Assembly: GCA_016165875.1 (NCBI GenBank)
Contig: JABBOT010000033.1
Location: forward strand, 1,035,357-1,099,356
Source: Acanthopleura granulata
Taxonomy: Eukaryota > Mollusca > Polyplacophora > Chitonida > Chitonidae
Direction of reading: 5' to 3'
Length of the DNA: 64,000 bases
Below, piece by piece: positions 44,801-53,960 of the stretch; position 1 is the stretch's first letter; each line of letters opens with the position of its first letter. A model generated the notes under the pieces. The model was not told where the DNA came from, did not search any database, and was given only the letters and a program-made list of their open reading frames with translations. Position numbers and translations under genes: made by a program.

Positions 44801-46267
44801 TATTTCCCATTTTACCCAATGCTTCTCGTACCATCCAACGTTTCCCAAATCATGCAGTGTTTAATGCCCATATACCACCATGCAATGTTCCCTGTGCACA
44901 TTTAAGGGAATCGCTATAGACCATCATTTACACAGCGCAAAACCGGGATGAAGAGTGACGAGGAAAACACACCTCATAATCACGCGGAGAACTGAAGGAA
45001 CCCCACTTCAACAATTCCTTTGAGAATACAGAATGGGATCTAGCATTTCCCCCCAAACGATGATAAACAGGCCTGTCTATATCGTCATTCGTTTAAGTAT
45101 AGATATTGGGTATTATCTTGGACTTCCTTGAGGGAGACAGTAAAATCGATTTGTCTGTCGGCTGATACATTGCCAAAATCAAGATATTCCAGACTCGTAC
45201 ATTTACTGCCATTGTCTCAATTTGTATGGCATCGTTTGTCCTGGCTTTTCGGACAGACAATTACCGGTATGTTTAGTAGAGAGATATCGTATATATACGG
45301 TATATCATTTTGATGAGTATAATGAGGTGGGTAAGAAAGGGCGTTTTACTCTGTGTGGGTGGGGGGAGGGGGCATTCACTGAGTTGGATCCAAGTGGCAG
45401 ACATTGGCTACTAGTATATCAGTCTCATCCGCATCATATAACAGGTAAAACAACCAATTAACTTAGTTCAATTGAGCCGATCAATCAGGTATCAGTCTAT
45501 ATACTAATTGTGTTTATACCATTTATGCCATCTGTGTACTAATGAATACATATTCCTCTCTACTTCAAAAATTCCGTCACAGCCTTTTCGTTCATTAAAA
45601 ATTAGAGATTAAGGCAATTAAAAGACCAAACTTCTCAGACAAAATGCAAGACTGCGTATAAACTGTACTGTGACATGGGTAAAGTAATCTCAAAGTATTA
45701 TAGTATTGTCGGATATGAGAACTATAGACAGATTTTTCTAACATTCTGCATTTTTAAAACCCTGTTATAAAGGAGCTTATACCATGAACGTTGAAACACA
45801 GACGCACGACCACGGTCGAAGCGCATTTCCCTGAAATACGGCGTTACAGAGCAATCGATCCATCAATCAATCAATCAGTCAATCAGGCTTACACATTCTA
45901 GCAATCAATTATAGATCACTGTAAAATCGATTTCGGTCCAGGTAAATTATACGTGAACGTATATAACGTTTCCCAAATGATACAAACCTTACATAGTATA
46001 TGGTGGCATGACGATATATACATATATATTTGTTTATTGTCGCAAAATGCCTAAGTTTAAAGTGTTGTTAGTATCCAAATGTAACCAACCAGTTTAAAAC
46101 AAAGGAACCGTTATATGCCGTGCTCGAATGATACACAAATGATGCATTTATACACACGGTAGTGTATTCAGACTGGCTAGAGGTATAGGTTTTTTTTTAG
46201 TATATCTACAAGTATCACTTACCGTGCAGAAAATCCCAAAGACAGTCCGGGCGAGAATGCTATCCAT
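22753..46267 (-). CDS. NGFR-like (TNFRSF16): p75 neurotrophin receptor homologue (complete 5-exon gene model)
   Basis: Joined exons 46267-46223, 34510-34015, 25584-25318, 24676-24560 and 22970-22753 give 1143 nt, 380 residues plus stop, with frames that fit at every junction. Residues 1-19 form a signal peptide. C22-C179 form four TNFR repeats with exactly six Cys each (22-55, 58-98, 100-137, 140-179). A stalk of ~26 residues leads to a membrane segment, 207-228, which keeps the P-x-Y-C motif (Cys212) and an AxxxG packing motif (A217-G221), both known from vertebrate p75NTR. A juxtamembrane region with DSGIF (258-262) and a death domain (~283-365, Trp301, Trp337) follow. It is a type I plasma-membrane receptor; in vertebrates p75NTR binds (pro)neurotrophins and signals death or survival. 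Ligand and role here are inferred. The stalk is shorter than in mammals, so an extra phase-1 exon in intron 2 could have been missed. N-glycosylation sequons: N51, N91, N142. Confidence 0.93.
22971..24559 (-). other. p75NTR-like intron 4 (1.59 kb), GC-AG type
   Basis: Starts GCAAGT, ends TTCTGTTTTCAG (AG at 22972-22971). The frame across it is exact (G|GT = Gly309). About half of the intron is the 56-bp satellite at 23515-24345. Confidence 0.9.
23515..24345. repeat. 56-bp satellite in intron 4, ~15 copies, 7-unit higher-order period
   Basis: Unit: ATGAATTGCCACAATAAGGC, CTAAGGTAAATCAACCTTAT, TTTTCAAACTGAGCTC. A marked variant pair (GATCATGAAT, GGCCTTAGGTAAACC, TTTCTCAAAC) occurs at 23791 and again at 24183, exactly 392 bp = 7 units apart. 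Each unit contains AATAAGG and its inverse CCTTATT flanking a 15-base loop, so each copy can form a hairpin. Confidence 0.97.
24560..24676 (-). CDS. NGFR-like (TNFRSF16): p75NTR-like exon 4: first part of death domain
   Basis: 117 nt, phase 1 to phase 1. Acceptor AG at 24678-24677. Encodes from YPHSLKLREV to NWKILARELG. The N-W-K-x-L-A-x-E-L-G block is the conserved death-domain helix containing Trp301. The exon ends at a GC donor: TTAG|GCAAGT (GC at 24559-24558). An in-frame TAA appears four bases after the boundary, so failure to splice would truncate the protein in mid-domain. Confidence 0.92.
24677..25317 (-). other. p75NTR-like intron 3 (641 bp)
   Basis: GTAAGT donor; TTTCCTTTTCAG acceptor; phase 1. 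The donor half contains a degenerate repeat built on CACTTTCATTATCCCATGC (about 25070-25300). Confidence 0.85.
25070..25305. repeat. Degenerate tandem repeat, ~34 bp
   Basis: Repeated CACTTTCACTTTCATTATCC followed by CATGCTGTAATG, six or seven diverged units, ending next to the exon 3 donor. Confidence 0.7.
25318..25584 (-). CDS. NGFR-like (TNFRSF16): p75NTR-like exon 3: stalk, membrane segment, juxtamembrane region
   Basis: 267 nt, phase 1 to phase 1, residues 181-269 plus one base. Acceptor AG at 25586-25585 (an alternative AG 30 bases further in would also keep frame). Donor GCT|GTAAGT (GT at 25317-25316). It encodes the stalk DISRPKPTVAVV..., the membrane segment NVIPLYCALMAAIVVGLLVY, the stop-transfer KNVRRGKDAKR and the cytoplasmic EYAAAEKGDSGIFLEPE. 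The membrane stretch matches vertebrate p75NTR at the Ile-Pro-x-Tyr-Cys entry, the Cys and the AxxxG, features linked there to dimer formation. Confidence 0.93.
27490..27715 (+). mobile_element. SINE-1 copy (plus), intact core and tail
   Basis: CAATGACCCAGAAGCCTCCC, GTGGCTGTGAGTTCAAGCCC (B-box region), TGGGTTTCCCCCGGGCTCTG, CCACCATAATGCTGGCTGCC, ATATTCTTGAGTGCAGCG and an (AAAT)n tail. The A-box end of the head is missing. In p75NTR-like intron 2, inserted antisense to the gene. Confidence 0.92.
29428..29660. repeat. Degenerate tandem repeat
   Basis: Several diverged copies of ACTCTTGAATAATGTACAGC followed by AAACGAATATGTCATTTT, with intervening scrambled units. Confidence 0.6.
29697..29830. 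repeat. ~70-bp tandem duplication
   Basis: TAAAATATC...TTTCAGTTT, TTTACTCTTT, ATAATTATGGTCCTCAGTAA occurs twice, with small length differences in the T-runs. Confidence 0.8.
32265..32630. repeat. 39-bp minisatellite, ~8-9 diverged copies
   Basis: Unit: CCACTGAGTTATTCACATAA followed by AGTAAGGTTCTGAAAGGAA. The outer copies are more diverged than the central ones. An open minus frame with a 13-residue repeat runs through because 39 is divisible by 3. Confidence 0.9.
34015..34510 (-). CDS. NGFR-like (TNFRSF16): p75NTR-like exon 2: all four cysteine-rich domains
   Basis: A 496-nt exon encoding residues 16-180 and the first base of codon 181. Acceptor AG at 34512-34511; donor CTGG|GTGCGT (GT at 34014-34013). 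It holds 24 Cys in four repeats. Family-typical strings include GDCCSKCGPG in repeat 1, CEECPNATFSD at the start of repeat 4, and CLPCSMCEED. Repeats 1-4 line up one-to-one with those of vertebrate p75NTR, including CC-x-x-C in repeat 1 and the CEP-C-x-PGSG region in repeat 3. Having all four repeats on one exon differs, as far as I recall, from the split arrangement in mammals. Confidence 0.95.
36150..36850. other. CpG-richer, repeat-free patch in intron 1
   Basis: CGCGCGTGAGCCGCGTTTAC and several CG-containing stretches up to ~36800 stand out from AT-rich flanks. No exon was recognised; a 69-codon plus ORF here shows no domain. Possibly regulatory. Confidence 0.25.
37097..37165 (+). tRNA. 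tRNA-Ser-like pseudogene or SINE head
   Basis: TCTAGTGGTAAAGGCGTGGA contains an A-box-like block; TGGATTCGAAATCCA can form an anticodon arm with loop TTCGAAA (CGA, Ser); GCTGGTTCAAATCCCC matches a B-box/T-arm. The acceptor stem (about GGAATTTCC at the 5' side) does not pair well with the 3' side, and there is no serine-type long variable arm, so it is more likely a tRNA-derived repeat than a working tRNA. Confidence 0.5.
38803..38882. repeat. (TA)n microsatellite followed by T-rich tract
   Basis: About 24 TA units (38803-38851), then a run of T with a few A. Confidence 0.95.
38990..39263 (+). mobile_element. SINE-1, full-length (plus)
   Basis: The head GGGGGCTTCCGTGGCTCAGT, CGGTTAGTGCGCTA has a pol III A-box (TGGCTCAGTCGG fits TRGYNNANNNG). 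GTGAGTTCAAGACC is B-box-like. The core GTGGGTTTCCCCCGGGCTCT, CCACCATAATGCTGGCCCCC and the terminal CGACGTAAAACACCAATC with (AAAT)n tail are complete. Best reference copy in this window. Lies in intron 1 of the receptor gene, antisense to it. Confidence 0.93.
41095..41335 (+). mobile_element. SINE-2 copy (diverged)
   Basis: GAGAGTTCAAACCAGAGTCG (B-box-like), TGGGTGGGTATGAAACACAG, and ACTGGTGTCTTCGACATGGA, GTTGCAGTGAGGCAGC correspond in order to the better copy at 61097-61445. Confidence 0.55.
41994..42190. mobile_element. MITE-A copy 3, both ends present
   Basis: The left end GTTATTTGAGGGATGACGC and the right end GTTATTCCTCAAATAACGC are inverted relative to each other. The interior has AGGAATGGATTAATCCGTC. 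~197 bp, no transposase ORF. In intron 1. Confidence 0.7.
42368..42397. repeat. (TA)n microsatellite
   Basis: About 14 TA units. Confidence 0.95.
43070..43260. promoter_or_regulatory. Small CpG-dense island in intron 1
   Basis: Very dense CpG over ~190 bp (e.g. GTTTTATGACGGCCGCGACG, ACCCGTCGCGTCGCACCAGG) in an AT-rich neighbourhood, with CCAAT in GAGCCAATCAAGG. It lies ~3 kb downstream of exon 1. Candidate internal promoter or enhancer; no exon was found attached to it. Confidence 0.3.
44565..44890. repeat. Degenerate ~19-bp tandem repeat
   Basis: CATGCAATGTTTCCCCAAC, CATGCAATGTCTCTCATAT and related units, spaced 19-23 bases and progressively diverged to the right. Confidence 0.75.
46223..46267 (-). 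CDS. NGFR-like (TNFRSF16): p75NTR-like exon 1: start codon and signal peptide
   Basis: ATG at 46267-46265 begins MDSILARTVFGIFCT, then the donor ACG|GTAAGT (GT at 46222-46221), phase 0. Joined to exon 2 (VAVASLCP) it makes a short hydrophobic signal peptide, with cleavage likely near Ala19/Ser20. The start was chosen because it is the only ATG that gives a signal peptide in frame with exon 2. A start within the unspliced exon 2 ORF (ATG at 34522) would begin in the intron's acceptor tract. Confidence 0.85.
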
Positions 46268-46840
46268 CGCGGACCTCAGTGAAAGCAGCCCTCTTGTAAG
46301 CAGGGTCGACGTTAACGTTTGTAAATACGCACTGTATCACTTATGTTAAAATTCCCCCCAGCCTCATCAGCACACAACGCCCGTTTGGCTGCGTGAAGAG
46401 CACGGCGATTCAGCGAGTCCAGTTCGCCCGGCGAAGCTCCGGTCAGCCCTCCCAAGGAAACGTCGTGGGTGACCGTACACACACTCACCGTAGAGGCGTG
46501 CCAACGTAACAACACACGATCACTCAGCTTCTAACTCAAAAGACAGAGTAGTCACGGACCTGACAGAAGCCACGCGAAGACAGGCTTCCTCCCACACGTA
46601 TAGAGAAATCATGTAGCCAAAGCTAAAGTGACGGGCTATCTGCAGCAGTTGCGTTATGTACCTTTTCTTCCCTGCTGGCAAGCTAGGCGACCTGAAAGCT
46701 ACCCGCGTTCTGATTGGTCGAGAGTCTCTTTGACAGTGATTTATATAGTACACTTCGGCCGGTCACACCTCCAAGAATGGCGGCCGATCGCTTTTAGCCC
46801 TTTCAAGGTGGAGGGGGGGGGGAGGGAGGGATTTTAACTG
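46268..46840 (-). promoter_or_regulatory. Probable promoter and 5' UTR region of the p75NTR-like gene
   Basis: Immediately upstream of the start codon on the minus strand, GC- and CpG-richer than flanks. On the minus strand it contains a TATATAAA (plus positions 46740-46747) and an inverted CCAAT (plus CTGATTGGTCG near 46711). On the plus strand AAGAATGGCGGCCGATCGC (about 46775) is a YY1-like motif. TATA and CCAAT are not in canonical order, so the start site is not fixed. Upstream introns within the 5' UTR cannot be excluded. Confidence 0.4.
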
Positions 46841-49454
46841 TGACAATGTGAATAGAAAGGGGTATCACACATTTCTAAACAAGATAGCTCTAACCGTATT
46901 TCTTTAACTTGAATGGCTTTCTCCTGTCTCTTTCATCTGTTGAATAGACATATGTAGGTATTTTCGCTTCCTGTACCTACACAGACAGAACGCGCCTCGC
47001 TTATGTATACACTGTATGTAGTCGACTTCAAATGAAAAGGCTCGCGTAATGAAAAAACCAAGTGGTAAGCCCGGATCAATAGAAAAGATCACTTTGAAGA
47101 ACCGTCTGAAATTTTAACTTGTTTTTTTTTTATATTTTTTTTAGCAGCATCGATTTTCTGGTTTTACAATGTTTATCCGTGAACAAAAACATTTTTTTCT
47201 TTAAGTGAAGTGGGCTCTTTTTTTTGAAATGGTACCGGTACCAAACTGGACACAAAAGTAAATATTTTAATAATAAGCGTCTGGATATTTGTACGGGTTT
47301 GCCAAAAATTGAACGCTAAATCTTGCATTGTTGCGGAGTTTTGTTGTAAATAGATATTACGCAGAGACAAAGACATACTCCAATATACATGGACCTAGAT
47401 ATTTTATGTCTGTTCATTTTATTCCCCATTTCAATAACAAGTAAAACACGCGAAGATAAATTAAAAAGTAAAAAAAGAAAAGAAAAAAAAGTATCGCCTC
47501 TTGTAGAACAATTTATGTCGCTATATACACACTGTAATTGTTTAACTTGTTTCATCAAAGTGAACTGAACAAATAGTTAATTACCTAACTGCATTAAATG
47601 TACATACCTGGATAAACTTCAAAGGGTTTCCACGGCTATAAGATATAAGTCACTACGTTTCGTATAGATACATTTTCCGTTGAAGAGTGAAGCTAATACC
47701 TTAAAATGTGTAAATATATACACTGTATATGTCAATATGGGACATGGCAGGGTTATACCATGAACATCTGTCTAGCAATTGCATCATCTCTGATCTTTGG
47801 GATAAAAAGTAAAACTGCATTTCCAATTATCATTACACATATAGCTTCACATTACAAGTGATGTAAGTATTTTTTTGTCCGTTATTATTTTCGCTGGTAC
47901 TTCATGTGCGAGAACTGTGTATCTATACAATAAAACTTGCTTTTTCATTTATCTGTATATAGCCGTAATTGTCTGTTAAGTTGACTGTTTCTACGTGGTT
48001 AAATTCTCCTTATTATTTGTTTTAATTACTGAACTTTAATAAAGAGATCTTTTCCCATTATAGTTCGTCGATCAGTCACTATAGTGTATATATATATATA
48101 TAAGACGACTGGTAAGGAGATATAATCCTGTAGAGATATAGACGACTTCCTCGAGAAATTCTTAATCCAGGTAGGCATAAGATTTAAGAATGGTCTTTTG
48201 AAGGTGAAACAAAAACAATTAGCAGGTGGAATAAAATTGCATGTTAACTGAGTTCTAAAACATATATATGTATACGTAGTTACAGTATATAGTCATAGAA
48301 TTACACGACGGCTGCTTGAGAAATACACAAATATGACATTGCCGCAGAATTTTCACGGTTAATTAGGGCCATATTTCATCCAATTGACACCTTCCTTTAA
48401 GACAATGGCCAAGCCAACTTACAACAGGTGTTGAGCGGAAGTTCAACAGTACGACCTCTGATTTCTTTCTTGTTTGTAACGTGGTTTACAGATAACGGTA
48501 TATACATTGGTGGGGTAATGAGCCAGTGAAAAGGGTAAGAGGGGGTGAAAAATTAGTAACAAAGAAGGTCTCTGTTGTTTGGTTGGAAGCTGGCGGACGA
48601 ATCCAATCTATGTGAAAAACAGATTTCCAATCGGACACGCTTTATGGAACAACAGCACGCGCAGAGTGAACAGTTGGGCGTGGCCATTGTCTAGCTTGTT
48701 CCAGAGGCCGAGATTATGTGGTCTGACACCCGTCTTTAATGGAGATTGCGCAATGTTTGGATTTCGCGCAGTCCGCTGAATGGACGCATTTGAATGTGCT
48801 AAAATTTTTAAACAATAGAACACGACTGGATTAACAGCCTAACCCTTTAAGATCCCTTCAAAACAAACGCTTGGGATGCAAATTGCTACCTGATTTGATA
48901 TTTTCACGAACTCTGTATCGCGTGGTGTTTCAATAAAGTTATTTAAGTTGGATTTTGAGTGAGTCGATTTGCGGGATCAATCAATCAATCAATGAAACTG
49001 TTGATAAATATACTTTACTAAACTGATAAATTCTCTTGCCGTCAATTATTTATGTGATTCTATAAACATCACCTATGCCTGAAGGTAGCGTTTGTGAAAC
49101 ATTGCCCTTTATATACTCCACGAAAAAAAGGATGTTCAAAGTGCAGACGACATGCAATCAACAGTTAACGAATTATGCTTGCTTCCTGTTCGTCCTATAG
49201 CGCCATTATACACAACGTCTGCACGCAGAAAATTACCGTGATTGAAATACATGGAGAAAATATACATCACCAACATTCTTAATTGTCCAAAAACTCATTT
49301 AAAATGCTGATTGACTAATTGACTGATTGGTTGCTTGATCCATTGTTTGAATGTTCAACGTCACACTAATATCTTGTTGTCAGAAATGTTGATCCTTCAC
49401 TACATCTTAGTATTATTGAACATCGTTGACTTATGAAATGAAGATGCACACTCA
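46841..49454. other. Gene-poor upstream flank
   Basis: AT-rich with short microsatellites, e.g. (AT)n near 48088-48102 and (ATCA)n near 48978. No exon, SINE or RNA was recognised. Confidence 0.4.
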
Positions 49455-49575
49455 AGAATAGGGGAGTTTCGAGTTCGAACTCTTTTGTCGCAGAAGATAA
49501 AAAGAGCTCAACTGTGGCATGTGACTTGTCAAAAATGTCAGGCAGTTTTGTTGATTTTAGTTTACCGATCACCTA
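49455..49575. repeat. Dispersed repeat, copy 1
   Basis: TTTCGAGTTCGAACTCTTTT, GTCGCAGAAGATAAAAAGAG and TCACCTAT correspond to 55725-55815. Contains the perfect 12-bp palindrome GAGTTCGAACTC. Family unknown. Confidence 0.5.
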
Positions 49576-52500
49576 TCTTGCCTTGTCAGAGAGATACAAA
49601 CGACCTCTCCTTTTTATTTTTCGATTTTCAAGATGCAGCACACAAAAAATGTTGCATTAGTGTGTCGCCCTACGAATATGTATATAACGTATGCGTGGAC
49701 GGAGGAAACCGGATTGCTCGGGATAAAACCACTGACATATGGCAAGTTACTGGCGAATTTCTCACGTATGAACAACATGTGGTCTTCAGCAAGCATATGG
49801 TCCCATGCTCGAGCGTTGTCAGTATATATCTATATATATATATACAATTACCCTGGTAAATTTCTGTACACATGCCACCTATGCATAAGCCTACACACAG
49901 AGTTTTTATAATCGCACAAATATGACGTGATACGATCAAATAAACCACATTTTATGAGGCACTACAGCGTCAATGTGCGCATTTAATTTGCAACAACACA
50001 CCGTGTCGTGTGAAACACCCTTAAAAAAGAAGATGGAAGGAGAGAAAAAAATACAGCGGCTTTTATTACAGACGTTTTGATGAAAACTTCCATATGCTTT
50101 TCTGCCGGCCTGTATTCATACCGGTATTTTATAGTTTTCCGCTACGCTACTCTTGCCACTGTATACATATATACACACGAGGGGGTCGTATAAAACGAAT
50201 GAATGCAGACGTTGAATGCTGTGACCAAAACTATGAATATTTATGAGGTAATAAAACTTACCCGGCATGCAAGGCTACATATGGCCGATATGAAGTTTAC
50301 GAACGAGCCATAATGAGAGCCTGTGCCCAAAGCTATATGTGAATCGGATACACAGCATGTAGTATATATGGTAACTGTGTGGCATATGATCCTTTTACCA
50401 GCCACAGTTACAAGTACACACAATGCACAGGGTACTATGAAAAAGCAAGGGTGTTTGTATAGCTCCCGAGGTAAAGAAGATGTGTCCCACGTACTCAATT
50501 TGGTACACATTAGAGGTGTAGTTACACAACAATGCAAGAGATACTTTGATGTTCCCGGGCACATTTGTTAACACGCATGTCAAAAGGCGACCCGGAAATG
50601 ACCGTATGTGGCTCATCCCCTTTTAACTGGAACAATTACTATAAATTACGTTAAAATATCTCTACTATATATATACAACACTGTAAGTTTCGATGTTTAA
50701 CTTATAAACACTTTTGCATGTATGTATCAGATATTAAACACTTGCAGATTACAGCATTATTGTATAGACCTATAGATATATTTTAGACAATTATGCTTAA
50801 TACTTAAACACATATGCATATTTACTAAACACGCTTGTTGAAGTTTAATCTTCCATTAAACGCATTTGGCGTTGGCCAGTTTATAGTGGAGATGCTGTCA
50901 ACTGTAGAGGCAATAAAAGGTGCATCCATGTCTAGATGCGCCATTTGGAAAGACTGAAGGCGTAAGAGGATAAATTAGATTTTAACTGCAATATACTTTG
51001 CATATTGTGATATTTTCCATTTAAGTATACTCTTTAAAAAACGGACACAAGGAACACACGAACTGCAACAAAATGGAACATCTGCATCTTTTATGTATTA
51101 CAGGTACGGTACACAAATTGTGTATTTGAGAAAACAAGATGTGTATTGGTGGCACGCTCGGTTGCTGGCGCATATTAATAATGGAAACCAGGGAGGAAAC
51201 CAAAAAGAAACCGAGCTCGATATCTAGTCAAGTAATAACCTGACGAACATTCAAACAGTTATAAAGCAGTATCCAGTGATATAAAAACATGCACCTCGAT
51301 CGTGCATACCAACTTGAATTACCGTGTGCATGAGGGAATGATTATATACCATTGGATTTGATCAAAAACCACATTCCCATGACACCAAATCCTATTAGGG
51401 GAATAGAAATATCAGAAGTATCGAAAATGTATATATGTATATAAATTTAATCTCGGATAAACTAATATACTGCCAGGAGGCCAATGGAACGTTCTTAATA
51501 ATATTTGCATGCAATCTATTTTAATCATATTCCACCATATCACCATGCATGCGTAACATTTATTTAAATCCACCTTTCCATGATTTACGTCTTACGTATA
51601 TTAACAATTCAGTATAAATAGAGAAATATTCTCGGAACTATCTCTTACATGTGTTATGTTTAAAAGTAACTATAATAATCTCGTAATGAATTCACCTAAA
51701 ACTGTGTATATTAAACATTTTTCTAACTATTTGTGCGATGATAACAGTTACCATGTGTGCATCCTTGAGCAGATGATCGTCAGTTCATAGTGACATGTGC
51801 TGTGGTTTATAATTACCAATGTTTTCTCACCATATAGACATTACATTTCTTTCATATACTATCGATCAAAATCTACTAAATGTTTACAGGCTGACACTTG
51901 GTTTAATTTTACAACCTGTAATTCTATCTAGTTTACAGGCAAATCGCATTGTTTAAACTGGAAAAGGAAGTACTACATCCATATAGCTATTATAACCAAT
52001 ATCATGGAGGTTGCATGCCACAGTAGTCCCTACTTCAAATAATGTTTATTAACGGGTTATACATGTAAATGCATCTTTGACATATATATTTGTATAGCCT
52101 TTAACAAATATCCAAAACAGTATTAGAATTGATATACGTACTTCTTGAATGTAAGAAAGGATGGTGTATGGTTTAATAGACAACGTTGGCCATTCTCACG
52201 CTGCACTTAGATGAAAACACAAAGAGAAGCGTGTTTTTCTTCTTATTACCCTATATATGTACGTGCAACAAAATAAAAATGTCTAAAACTGCATACAAAA
52301 GGATCCTGTGGAGGGAGTATATACAGCTGATATGAATATAAATTTTCCAATGTCATGTAGGTTTCCAGGTGCTTCTTGCGTGTAAAAGGGCTTCACCAAA
52401 ACCCACAACTACAACATCACCAACAATCAATATTACCTTCGTCTCAGCAACTTGTCAGAAAACATCTTCAGGACTTTATATATTTAGGAATACAGTTAGT

Positions 52501-52588
52501 TTCCTTGGCCTAATATATATTGGAAAACTTAATTTGATTGATTCGATGCACCAGCCTAGTACAAGAAGGCCAGTAAGTCCTACAGCTG
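49576..52588. other. Gene-poor upstream flank
   Basis: No coding exon or recognised element. AT-rich throughout. ORFs up to 124 codons lack any domain. Confidence 0.4.
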
Positions 52589-52723
52589 CGGGACAGTTTC
52601 ACGAAATATATTTATTGTTAAGTAGCACTTAGCTAAGTGTACTTCATATTTGTATGACATACGTTTCCGTGGTATTGTTAAGGATTAATTACAGCTTAAG
52701 TATGCTTCATGAAACTGGTCCCT
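52589..52723. mobile_element. MITE-C: short inverted-repeat element
   Basis: ~135 bp with imperfect terminal inverted repeats: GCGGGACAGTTTCACGAAAT at the left; the right end complement reads AGGGACCAGTTTCATGAAGC. Inner arms TTATTGTTAAG and its counterpart also pair, so most of the element can fold on itself. A solitary similar end (GGACCGATTCCACAAAG) is seen at 54965. Confidence 0.65.
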
Positions 52724-53039
52724 GGCTCCTAAATTAAGGGCCATTTTGAAACTGAAAACAGGCGATCGCCCTTTACTCGCGCCATGTTTGTTTGTTGGCT
52801 CACTCGATGTAAATGCATTCCAAGCAAGATATTCCTCGATACATGTGTAAACATGCGAAAGAAAATAAAGCTTTGCGTGGAATATCCACGAAGGAATATG
52901 AGCACTTAAGTCAGTCGACCGTCTCACGTACTGAAGCCACTTAAAGAGAAAGAGCGCATTAAAACTCGATTCAGACATAGGGCCTATAACATGTATAAGG
53001 GCTGTATTTTTTCAGTGTGATCTGTAAGTGCCCGTATGT

Positions 53040-53960
53040 GCATGTGTGATGCATTTTGCAATCTCTGTATGAGTTGACCGGCTCCGGTTAGAGTACAGGT
53101 CCAATTTTCTCACCAAAAGACCCAAAACACATCGACGATTAATTACAACTCCCTTTGCTTTGATCCGTTCGCTCCGCATTTTACGGTCCCAACGGGTTCC
53201 AGATGTTTAGTGCGAGATTTAAGTAAACCAGCAATTAGCGTCCGCCGAAACTTCGCCAAGTCCGCCCATTAGTGGCGCTCAAATTGCGCGTGGATAACGG
53301 GAGAAATGGAAAATTATTCATTTGCCGGCAAACTGTTGTATAACGACTGCGGAATCAGATGTACGCAGGGGGAAAAAAAAGCTCGAGTGCGTTTAGCACT
53401 TTGAATAGCCGGTGCTGTAGCGCACTTTTTTTTTTTCTATTACCCGGGTAACTTTTCGACTCACTCCATGACATCATAAATCAGAGATTTTTCGCTCCGG
53501 TTGATAAAGCTGGGAAAAATAAATATGGCAAAAAAGGAGGGAAATGCACCCGCATGGTCATTCAACGATCGCGCCTTCAAAGCCGATAAATATAGTGCAG
53601 GGGTGGGTGGAGAATTACAGCTGGAAAACCAATCACTCAATTTCCCGAGACTGATGGAAACATAAAATGAGCTTTCTCCGCTTATGTAATGATGTACAAA
53701 AACTTCAATTAAATTTTGCTGGTTTCCCAGAACATTGCATCAAAGTGCAGCTCCACAGCCGACTGCAATTAACGTATTATGTTTAATATTCGCTTTGAAA
53801 TTTAAATTTGTTTTAATTCAAATTTGCTGATGGATCTCTCAGTCGGATAAAAGAGACAAGTGTGTACGAGGACAAACGCTCACGAGTCAGATAGAGACAG
53901 CTTTCAAAAAGCCACTTCATGCATCATGCAGCTAGGGTGTGCGTAATAGAGAATCAATCA
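53040..53960. other. Repeat-free, moderately GC patch; candidate conserved non-coding element
   Basis: About 0.9 kb without microsatellites or interspersed repeats, containing homeodomain-like ATTAATTA/CAATTAGCG sites and the inverted pair AAATTTG...CAAATTT at about 53800-53828. No open frame of note. This is a compositional impression only. Confidence 0.2.

Larger units (their letters stand above)
34511..46222 (-). other. p75NTR-like intron 1 (11.7 kb)
   Basis: GTAAGT donor and TTGTTTTCCCAG acceptor, phase 0. Contains a tRNA-Ser-like element, SINE-1, SINE-2, MITE-A, several microsatellites, a degenerate 19-bp array, and CpG-rich patches at 36.2-36.8, 37.7-38.0 and 43.07-43.26 kb. No additional coding exon was recognised. 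First introns of this kind often carry regulatory elements; that is inference here. Confidence 0.85.
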
